Source: an uncultured Alistipes sp. (GTDB taxonomy: Bacteria > Bacteroidota > Bacteroidia > Bacteroidales > Rikenellaceae). Taken from it: a stretch of DNA of 6,044 nucleotides. Position 1 is the stretch's first letter. Every line of letters starts with the position of its first letter. The stretch spans positions 1 to 6,044 of the forward strand of contig CAMWYI010000104.1 of the NCBI GenBank assembly GCA_947178455.1. Direction: 5' to 3'. Under the pieces are notes generated by a model, which saw nothing but the letters and a program-made list of their open reading frames with translations, made no database searches and had not been told where the DNA came from. Of the stretch, positions 1 to 5,646 are shown in pieces. The position numbers were made by a program, and so were the translations under genes.

Positions 1-1182
1 TTCTCGCTCATGGGGTCGCGCGACCTGTCGGTCATCTCGACGCCGCCGCCCAACCGCCAGCCTATCGTCACCGAGTCGCACGTCTTTTCCGAAGAAATCA
101 TCCGCGATGCTATCGAAACCGAGTTGGCGCGCGGCGGACAGGTCTACTTCGTCCACAACCGCGTCGAGGATTTGTTGACGGTGCAGGGGATGATTACGCG
201 CCTTTGCCCGAAAGCCCGCGTCGGCGTCGGACACGGCCAGATGCCCGCCGAACGGCTCGAAAAACTCATCATGGACTTCATCTACGGCGAGTTCGACGTG
301 TTGCTGGCGACCACAATCGTCGAGAACGGCATCGACATCCCCAATGCCAATACGATTATCATCGACAACGCGCAGAATTTCGGGTTGAGCGACCTGCACC
401 AGTTGCGCGGGCGTGTCGGGCGTTCCAACCAGCGGGCCTATTGTTACCTGTTCTCGCCGCCCGACGAGCTGTTGTCGTCCGATGCACGGCGGCGTTTGCG
501 CGCTATCGAGGAGTTTTCCGATTTGGGTTCGGGCTTCAACATCGCCATGCAGGATTTGGACATTCGCGGTGCCGGCAATCTGTTGGGGGCCGAGCAGAGC
601 GGCTTCATCGCCGACATCGGTTTCGAGACTTACCAGAAAATCATGAACGAGGCCATCGCCGAGCTGCGGGCCGAAGGGTTGGAGGTCGCCGGACTGAATC
701 CCGCCGAGCAGCAGGCTGTGGCGCAGCAGGCTTATATCGACGACGCGCATATCGACATCGAGGTCGAGGCTTCGCTGCCCGATACCTACGTCACCCAGCA
801 GGCCGAGCGGCTGAAACTCTACCGTGAGCTCGACTCCTTGCAGTCCGAAGACGCGCTGCAAGCCTTCGAGGCGCGCCTGACAGACCGCTTCGGCGCCCTG
901 CCGCGCGCGGCGAAAGAGTTGCTGAACGTCGTGCGGCTGCGTTGGGAGGCCATTCGGCTGGGCATGGAACGGGTCAAGGTCAAGAACGGGTTGATGATTG
1001 TGCACTTCGTCGGCGAGGAAAATTCGCCTTACTACAAGAGCGACACCTTCATGGAGTTGTTGCGCCGTGTGACGCAGCATCCCGACCGCTTCGTGCTCAA
1101 ACAGCACAATAATAAGCTGGCGATGACCGTTAGAAACGTAAAGGACGTCGAGGACGCCTGTAAAACGCTGCAACAGTTGTGA
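1..1182 (+). CDS. mfd: Mfd, transcription-repair coupling factor (C-terminal fragment, 5' end outside window)
   Basis: Mfd is a cytoplasmic ATP-driven DNA translocase. It pushes stalled RNA polymerase off damaged DNA and recruits UvrA for nucleotide excision repair. The reading frame is already open at base 1, so the 393 residues seen are about the last third of a protein that is usually 1,100-1,200 residues long. Visible parts, numbered from base 1: the end of the first RecA-like lobe (SLMGSRDLSVISTPPPNR, residues 2-19), the second lobe with VHNR (51-54) and GHGQM (77-81), helicase motif V (LLATTIVENGIDIPNAN, 101-117), motif VI with its arginine fingers (QLRGRVGRSNQ, 124-134), then the TRG translocation motif typical of Mfd/RecG (about 164-203). 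The last 130-140 residues fit D7, the autoinhibitory domain that masks the UvrA-binding site. All motifs look intact. RecG is excluded by the D7-like end and the PPPNR segment. The stop overlaps the coaX start. Confidence 0.97.
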   Translation, partial: FSLMGSRDLSVISTPPPNRQPIVTESHVFSEEIIRDAIETELARGGQVYFVHNRVEDLLTVQGMITRLCPKARVGVGHGQMPAERLEKLIMDFIYGEFDVLLATTIVENGIDIPNANTIIIDNAQNFGLSDLHQLRGRVGRSNQRAYCYLFSPPDELLSSDARRRLRAIEEFSDLGSGFNIAMQDLDIRGAGNLLGAEQSGFIADIGFETYQKIMNEAIAELRAEGLEVAGLNPAEQQAVAQQAYIDDAHIDIEVEASLPDTYVTQQAERLKLYRELDSLQSEDALQAFEARLTDRFGALPRAAKELLNVVRLRWEAIRLGMERVKVKNGLMIVHFVGEENSPYYKSDTFMELLRRVTQHPDRFVLKQHNNKLAMTVRNVKDVEDACKTLQQL

Positions 1183-1925
1183 ATCTGCTCGTCGACATAG
1201 GCAATACACTGGTCAAATGCGCCGTGACCGCGCAGGGCGAGGTCATCGCCGAAGCGCGGGCCGAACGCTTGACCGCCGCGATGCTCGACGGTTTGTTGGC
1301 CGACCGGCCGGTCGAGCGGGCTATCGTCAGTTCGACGCGCGGGGCCGCCGCCGAAGCGGTCGCTTTGGTGCGCAGTCGGGTGGGGCATTGTCTGGAATTC
1401 ACGCCGGCGACGCCCGTGCCTATCGGCAACGCCTACCGTTCGCCCGAAACGCTCGGCCGCGACCGCTTGGCGGCGGCTGTCGGAGCGGCGACGCTTTGGC
1501 CGGGCCGCGACGTGCTGATTGTCGATTTCGGAACCGCGCTGACCGTCGACCTCGTAACGGCCGACGGCGTTTTTCGCGGCGGGTGCATCTCGCCCGGTCT
1601 GCGGATGCGGCTGCGTTCGCTGCACGACTGCACGGCCGCACTGCCTTTGTGCGAACCGGCCGACTGGCCCGACGGCGAATGGCTTGGCCGCACGACCGAA
1701 GAGGCCCTCGTGCGGGGAGCGGTGCAGTCGATTGCGTTTGAAATCGAGGGATATGCCCGTCGTCTGCGCGAAAAATTCGCCGGTTTGTGCGTGATTTTTA
1801 CCGGAGGCGATGCCCGATTCTTTGAAAAACGAATTAAAAACACGATATTTGCAAATCGGAATCCGGTCTTTTGCGGACTGGACAGAATTTTGGAGTATAA
1901 TGTACGCGAAGAACACCTTGATTAG
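1179..1925 (+). CDS. coaX: Type III pantothenate kinase
   Basis: This enzyme makes 4'-phosphopantothenate from pantothenate and ATP, the first committed step of coenzyme A synthesis in the cytoplasm. Type III enzymes belong to the ASKHA fold, need a monovalent cation and resist CoA feedback. At 248 residues it is full length for the family. Visible motifs: the phosphate-binding D6-I-G-N-T10 with K13, the pantothenate-site stretch TPATPVPIGNAY (75-86), G93-R-D-R96 with D95 as the expected catalytic base, D116-F-G-T119, the GGCISPG turn (134-140), the G170-R-T-T segment and TGGD (208-211). The GTG start at 1179 is chosen because the N-terminal motif begins almost at once and GTGA forms a 4-base overlap with the mfd stop, suggesting translational coupling. 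No clear Shine-Dalgarno site precedes it. The last 40 or so codons are unusually AT-rich (ATA, CGA, AGA, AAT) and appear to host a promoter for the next gene. Confidence 0.97.
   Translation: MNLLVDIGNTLVKCAVTAQGEVIAEARAERLTAAMLDGLLADRPVERAIVSSTRGAAAEAVALVRSRVGHCLEFTPATPVPIGNAYRSPETLGRDRLAAAVGAATLWPGRDVLIVDFGTALTVDLVTADGVFRGGCISPGLRMRLRSLHDCTAALPLCEPADWPDGEWLGRTTEEALVRGAVQSIAFEIEGYARRLREKFAGLCVIFTGGDARFFEKRIKNTIFANRNPVFCGLDRILEYNVREEHLD
1820..1860 (+). promoter_or_regulatory. Candidate Bacteroidota sigma-ABfr-type promoter inside the coaX 3' end
   Basis: The Bacteroides primary-sigma consensus is TTTG near -33 and TAnnTTTG near -7. Here TTTG sits at 1821-1824 and GATATTTG at 1844-1851. The gap is 19 bases, within the usual range, and only the first base of the -7 box departs from consensus. 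A transcript would start near 1857-1860, about 40 bases before the ATG of the outer-membrane protein gene at 1900. The surrounding 100 bases are clearly richer in A and T than the rest of coaX. This is a sequence match only; no expression evidence is available. Confidence 0.45.
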
Positions 1926-3300
1926 CCTGCTGGTTGCGACCGCGGTGTTGTCGTCCGTCGCGGTTCGGGCCCAGACGAGTAGCGTGAACGCCTTTTCGCC
2001 CTATACCATGTACGGTATCGGCGAGCTGAACACGCCCGGAACCCTGCCGATGCGTTCGATGGGCGGCGTCGGGGTGGCCATGCGCAACGTGGGCGGCATC
2101 AACCTGCTTAATCCGGCGTCGTACAGCATCGCTCCGCAGAAGAGTTTTCTCTTCGACTTCGGCGGCGAGGGGCAGAATTTTTACAATGCGCAGTCCGTGC
2201 TCGATACCCAGTCGGGGGATTATGCGTCGAAACATACGGCCTACAATACGTTCAACATCCGCGACATCGCCTTGCAGATTCCGCTGGCCAAGAAACTCGG
2301 TCTCGGCTTGAGCCTCACGCCGTACAGCTCGGTGGGCTATCGCATGCGTTACGACCACCCCTATTCCGACGACGACCCCGTGTGGGGCAACGTCGGTTCG
2401 GTGCAGTATGACTATCAGGGCGAGGGCGACGTGACCGAAGTCAAATTGGGCGTCGGCTGGGAGCCGTTCAAGAATTTTTCGATCGGCGTCGCGGCCCAGT
2501 ACTATTGGGGCGACATTGACCGCGATTACGTGGCATCGGCTTCGACCATTACGGGCTCCGGTTCGGTTTCGTCGATTTCCGGCAAAGACAATTACTCCGT
2601 GTCGAGTTTCAAGGGGCAGGTGGGCGTCCAGTGGGTCGCGCTGCTCAACGAGAAACGGGCCCTTTCGTTCGGTGCTACCTACGATTTCGGCGGAGACTTG
2701 CGGCCGCGCGTGGCTTCGACCATGACCATCGGCAACATGACGAACACCGTCGTGCGCGACGAAACGACCGACCTGAAGCTGGTCTTGCCGCATCAGGTGG
2801 CTGTCGGGGCCTATTACCAGACTGCCAAGTGGGTATTGGGCGCCGATTACGTCTATCAGAACTGGGGCGGCCGCAACAAAGGCTCCGTGCAGACGGGCGT
2901 CTCCGGAACGGGCGAAAATAGGCACTCCTATGCGGTGGCCTACACCAATACGAGCACCATTAAGCTGGGTGCGGAGTTTACGCCGGGCCGCTACGACGTG
3001 CGCCGTTTCCTGAAACGCTGCGCCTATCGCGCCGGATTCCGGTACGGACGTTTCAATCAGACGTTCGACGGCCAAGAACTCGGCGAATGGGCCGTGACGG
3101 CCGGTGTGGGCATTCCCGTGCACTTCCTTTCGGTGTCGGGCATCAACGTCGGACTGGAATACGGCCGACGCGGCTACAACGTAGCCGAACGCATCGGACT
3201 GGTGCGTCAGCAGTATTTCAAATTCGCCATTGGCTTCTCGCTCTTCGGGGCGGGCGGCGAAAATCAGGACTACTGGTTCCTGCGACCTAAATACGACTAA
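1900..3300 (+). CDS. FadL-like outer-membrane beta-barrel protein, Bacteroidota family
   Basis: This is a 466-residue secreted protein, probably a 12-16 strand outer-membrane barrel; its cargo or role is not known to me. The start at 1900 is preferred over the in-frame ATG at 1810 because it begins a classic signal peptide: K4, a hydrophobic core over about residues 7-22, and a VRA-Q cleavage site after A24. GGAG at 1892-1895 lies 4 bases upstream. Next comes the family hallmark FSPYTMYGIGELN (32-44), a glycine-rich stretch with RSMGGVGVAMRN (52-63) and NPASYS (71-76), the last resembling the N-terminal NPA region of FadL/PorV-type barrels. Alternating strand patterns with many Tyr, Trp and Gly follow, for example GVAAQYYWGDID and WVLGADYVYQNWGG. 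It ends in aromatic residues near the terminus (DYWFLRPKYD). The gene overlaps coaX by 26 bases in another frame. A FadL-like transport role is plausible by fold but unproven. Confidence 0.88.
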   Translation: MYAKNTLISLLVATAVLSSVAVRAQTSSVNAFSPYTMYGIGELNTPGTLPMRSMGGVGVAMRNVGGINLLNPASYSIAPQKSFLFDFGGEGQNFYNAQSVLDTQSGDYASKHTAYNTFNIRDIALQIPLAKKLGLGLSLTPYSSVGYRMRYDHPYSDDDPVWGNVGSVQYDYQGEGDVTEVKLGVGWEPFKNFSIGVAAQYYWGDIDRDYVASASTITGSGSVSSISGKDNYSVSSFKGQVGVQWVALLNEKRALSFGATYDFGGDLRPRVASTMTIGNMTNTVVRDETTDLKLVLPHQVAVGAYYQTAKWVLGADYVYQNWGGRNKGSVQTGVSGTGENRHSYAVAYTNTSTIKLGAEFTPGRYDVRRFLKRCAYRAGFRYGRFNQTFDGQELGEWAVTAGVGIPVHFLSVSGINVGLEYGRRGYNVAERIGLVRQQYFKFAIGFSLFGAGGENQDYWFLRPKYD

Positions 3301-3329
3301 TCTAATCATAAAAAACTCATTCAATAGGT

Positions 3330-4664
3330 ATGAAAAGCATCCGAATCCTGTTATCCGTCGCATGCGTTTGGGCCGTTGCTGTGTCGTGGGCCCAAGATTT
3401 CAGCGACCCGAAGTACGCCAAATGGGGTACGACGCCCGAAGAACGCAAAGAGAACATGATGAACAGCTCCTTCCTGAAAGAGGAGGTGTCCAACCGCAAC
3501 TACAATCAGGCGGCCGCTTATTTCCAGTCGCTGGTGGCCAAGTGCCCGACGGCGACCGAAAACATTTACGTGCACGGTACCACCTTGTACAAGAACAAAA
3601 TCAACCGCGCCAAGACGCCCGAAGAGAAACGGATGCTCATCGACTCGCTGATGACGGTTTACGATTTGCGTTTGCAGCATTTCGGCAACCATGCCACGCG
3701 CGGCAAGGCTTATATCCTCGACCGCAAGGCGCGTGAGGTGGTCATCTATCTGCCCCAAGAGCGCGAGACCGTGCGCGCAACGTTCCGTGCCGCTATCGAG
3801 GCCGGCGGCAACGCCACGAAACCCGACTTGGTGGTGGCTTACTTCGCCAACCTGTGCGACGATTACAAGAATACCGACGACGTGTTGGCCGACGAGATTA
3901 TCGCCGAATACGACCGCATGTCGGCTATTTTCGCCGAGAATCCGGCTGCTGCCGACGAGAAATCGCAACTCGACGCTGCGTTCGGTTTGAGCGGGGCCGC
4001 CAGCTGCGAGAACCTCGAAAAACTCTTTTCGACCCGTTTGGCCGCTGCGCCCGACGACATCGACTTGCTGGCGCAGGCCGTTTCGCTGATGTCGCGTGCC
4101 AAATGCGACAGCGAGTTCTATTTCAATACGGCCGAGAAGTATTACACCTTGAAACCGTCGTCGGAAACCGCCATGTTCTTGGCGCAGGCTTTCCAGAACA
4201 AGGGCGATTATGCCAAAGCCTCCAAGTATCTCAACGAGGCGTTGGCTACCGAGACCGATTCCGTCGAGCGCGAGAAACTGCTCGTGCGCATCGCATTGGT
4301 CGACATGGCATCGAACAATATGGCGGGTGCCGCTGCGGCTGCCCGTCAGGCGCGCGATCTGAATCCCGAAGACGGCGTGCCGTACTTCATCTTGGCGCAG
4401 TGCTACGCTGCTTCGGCCGTCGCTTGCAAGGATTTCGCCGGTCAGAGCATCTATTGGGTCGCTTACGACACGATGGCCCGTGCCGTCGAACTCTTGCAGA
4501 ACGATGCCGACTACCTGCCGCGAGCCAAGCAGCAGCTGGCCAGCTACCGCAGCTATTTCCCCACGAACGAGGAGCTCTTCTTCAACGAAGTGAAAGAGGG
4601 CACGCGTTACACCATTTCGTGCGGATTGGCTTCGGGCATCGCGACGACCGTTCGCGCCCGTTAG
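3330..4664 (+). CDS. Periplasmic tetratricopeptide-repeat (TPR) protein
   Basis: This is a 444-residue exported helical-repeat protein whose exact job is unknown; TPR arrays usually hold partner proteins together. A signal peptide is clear: K2 and R5, a hydrophobic core over about 6-18, and SWA-Q cleavage after A21. The mature part is almost all helical. The best TPR-like unit is around 279-307 (SSETAMFLAQAFQNKGDY followed by AKASKYLNEAL), with a second around 316-346 ending in ARDLNPEDG. Cysteines at 226 and 259 flank one helical pair. The C-terminal region has the motif FAGQSIYWVAYDTMARA (369-385), YFPTNEELFF (409-418) and the ending EGTRYT...TTVRAR, which I recognise as a recurring signature of a Bacteroidota TPR family found beside lptC. 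The start follows a 29-base AT-rich leader with no good Shine-Dalgarno site, common in this phylum. It is probably cotranscribed with its neighbours. Confidence 0.88.
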   Translation: MKSIRILLSVACVWAVAVSWAQDFSDPKYAKWGTTPEERKENMMNSSFLKEEVSNRNYNQAAAYFQSLVAKCPTATENIYVHGTTLYKNKINRAKTPEEKRMLIDSLMTVYDLRLQHFGNHATRGKAYILDRKAREVVIYLPQERETVRATFRAAIEAGGNATKPDLVVAYFANLCDDYKNTDDVLADEIIAEYDRMSAIFAENPAAADEKSQLDAAFGLSGAASCENLEKLFSTRLAAAPDDIDLLAQAVSLMSRAKCDSEFYFNTAEKYYTLKPSSETAMFLAQAFQNKGDYAKASKYLNEALATETDSVEREKLLVRIALVDMASNNMAGAAAAARQARDLNPEDGVPYFILAQCYAASAVACKDFAGQSIYWVAYDTMARAVELLQNDADYLPRAKQQLASYRSYFPTNEELFFNEVKEGTRYTISCGLASGIATTVRAR

Positions 4665-4698
4665 TTTTTCCACTCGATTTTTCGGAGCAGTCGATTGC

Positions 4699-5646
4699 AT
4701 GACGGCCTTTCGCGAAAAGTATCTTTCGATGGCACTCTCCCTCGTGGGGAGTGCCGTCTTGCTGTGCGCATGCGAAGATACGCCGCCGCCGGTCGACCCC
4801 GCTGCCGAAGAGACCATGATGACCGAGTACTGCGAAGACCTGACGATCGTCGAATCGGAGAACGGACAGCGTTCCTACCGTTTCACGGCTCCGTTGGTCG
4901 AGGGTTATTCGCAGGCGCGCGAGCCGTACCGCGAATTTCGCAAGGGCGTCCGCATGGTGACTTATCAGGACGATTCGCTGTCGTCGGTCGACGTCGTCTT
5001 GACGGCCAATTACGCTATCTATTACGAGAAGCGCAAGTTGTGGGAGGCCAAAGGCAACGTCGTGGTCGAGAAATTCGATGGCAAGAAACTCTACACCCAG
5101 CAGTTGTTCTGGAACGCCACGACCAAAAAGGTCTATTCCAACGTCGACACGCGCATCGTGCAGGGTGATCGGGTCGACGCTATCGGGGCCGGTTTCGAGA
5201 CCGACGAGGAGTTCAAGGATTGGCGGTTCCGTTATTCGAGGGGGCAGACCGAAGTCGATGTTTCGCTGCGCGAGCCGTCCGATTCCGTGCGGCAGACCAA
5301 ACCCGCTGCTGCCCGCAATTCCGATGCGGCCGCTTCCGACGGCAAGGCCGCTCCGGCCCGCAGCGCTTCCGCTGCGGAAGCTTCGTCCGGACGCAAGGCT
5401 CCGCCTGACCGCGAAACGACCCGAAAACCGCTTCGTCCGGCCACCGAGCGCAAGCTCGCGCCTGTCCACGAACTCGCGCCCGCTCGTGAACTTGCACCCG
5501 CCCGCGAAACCGAAAAAATGCGGGACGTTTCTCCGCGCAACCTCGATTCCGAAACTCCGCTCGCCGTACCGCACCGGCCTGCGATTCGGCGACGGTTAGA
5601 CCGTGCAGACGAGGCGGCGGAAACGCCCTCCAAAAGCGAAAAGTGA
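4699..5646 (+). CDS. lptC: LptC-like LPS export periplasmic lipoprotein with long C-terminal extension
   Basis: LptC receives lipopolysaccharide from the LptB2FG inner-membrane transporter and passes it to LptA in the periplasm. Here the start gives R5 and K7, a hydrophobic run over 12-22 and a lipobox-like LCAC ending at C25, so the protein is probably lipid-anchored, as is usual for Bacteroidota LptC. Starting at M11 would lose the charged n-region. The core from about 44 to 192 matches the beta-jellyroll family: FTAPLVEGY (62-70), FRKGVRMVTYQDD (80-92), LTANYAIYYEKRKLWEAKGNV (101-121), LYTQQLFWNATTKKVYSN (131-148), then DRVDAIGAGFETDEEFKDWRF (157-177). Typical relatives end near residue 190. 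This one continues in frame for about 120 residues of Ala, Pro, Arg, Lys and Ser with a LAPxxE repeat, likely disordered. GGAG at 4684-4687 is an 11-base-distant weak ribosome site. The stop shares one base with the next start. Confidence 0.88.
   Translation: MTAFREKYLSMALSLVGSAVLLCACEDTPPPVDPAAEETMMTEYCEDLTIVESENGQRSYRFTAPLVEGYSQAREPYREFRKGVRMVTYQDDSLSSVDVVLTANYAIYYEKRKLWEAKGNVVVEKFDGKKLYTQQLFWNATTKKVYSNVDTRIVQGDRVDAIGAGFETDEEFKDWRFRYSRGQTEVDVSLREPSDSVRQTKPAAARNSDAAASDGKAAPARSASAAEASSGRKAPPDRETTRKPLRPATERKLAPVHELAPARELAPARETEKMRDVSPRNLDSETPLAVPHRPAIRRRLDRADEAAETPSKSEK
4731..4755 (+). other. Strong hairpin inside the lptC signal-peptide coding region
   Basis: GGCACTCTCC (4731-4740) pairs with GGGGAGTGCC (4746-4755) across a 5-base loop, CTCGT. 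All ten positions pair, nine as Watson-Crick and one as G-U. The stem starts 32 bases after the A of the lptC start codon and encodes part of the hydrophobic signal segment (residues 11-19). No T-run follows, so it does not look like an intrinsic terminator. It may be chance in GC-rich coding DNA, or it may affect translation or RNA stability. Confidence 0.5.
5455..5508 (+). repeat. Three tandem 18-base units encoding LAPxxE in the LptC tail
   Basis: Units at 5455-5472, 5473-5490 and 5491-5508 encode LAPVHE, LAPARE and LAPARE. Units two and three differ at four bases, all of them third codon positions, so the peptide is unchanged. The sequence after the third unit (ACC GAA AAA) breaks the pattern. 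This lies in the low-complexity C-terminal extension of LptC. Confidence 0.85.

Noticed and set aside
204..827. Plus-strand Arg-rich frame inside mfd
   Set aside because: Frame-shifted shadow typical of GC-rich coding DNA; the mfd frame over this stretch contains helicase motifs V and VI.
1810..1899. Upstream in-frame ATG giving the barrel protein 30 extra residues
   Set aside because: It would put 30 mostly polar residues ahead of a classic signal peptide, lies deep inside coaX, and precedes the predicted transcription start.
1032..1916. Antisense open frame of about 294 codons opposite the mfd end and coaX
   Set aside because: Shadow in register with coaX; both sense genes carry complete catalytic motifs.
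1834..3363. Antisense open frame of about 509 codons opposite the barrel gene
   Set aside because: It is codon-aligned with the sense gene and stays open because sense TTA, CTA and TCA codons are very rare in this GC-rich genome. Its translation has no recognisable domain, signal peptide or motif, while the sense frame has all the family marks.
4534..4545. Perfect 12-base palindrome AGCTGGCCAGCT
   Set aside because: It sits deep in the TPR coding sequence with no further symmetry or companion sites; such palindromes are expected by chance in GC-rich coding DNA.
4662..4682. T-rich run after the TPR stop as a terminator
   Set aside because: No stable inverted repeat precedes the T-runs, and the next gene starts only 34 bases after the stop.
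4731..4770. Hairpin in early lptC as an intrinsic terminator
   Set aside because: The stem is followed by GTCTTGCTG rather than a T-run, and it lies inside an intact coding sequence.
3351..4817. Antisense open frame of about 488 codons opposite the TPR gene
   Set aside because: Same codon-aligned shadow effect. The translation is rich in Arg, His and Val without domain signatures, and the sense frame is clearly a signal-peptide TPR protein.
4582..5574. Antisense open frame of about 330 codons opposite lptC
   Set aside because: Codon-aligned shadow of lptC, with no start context or recognisable domain.
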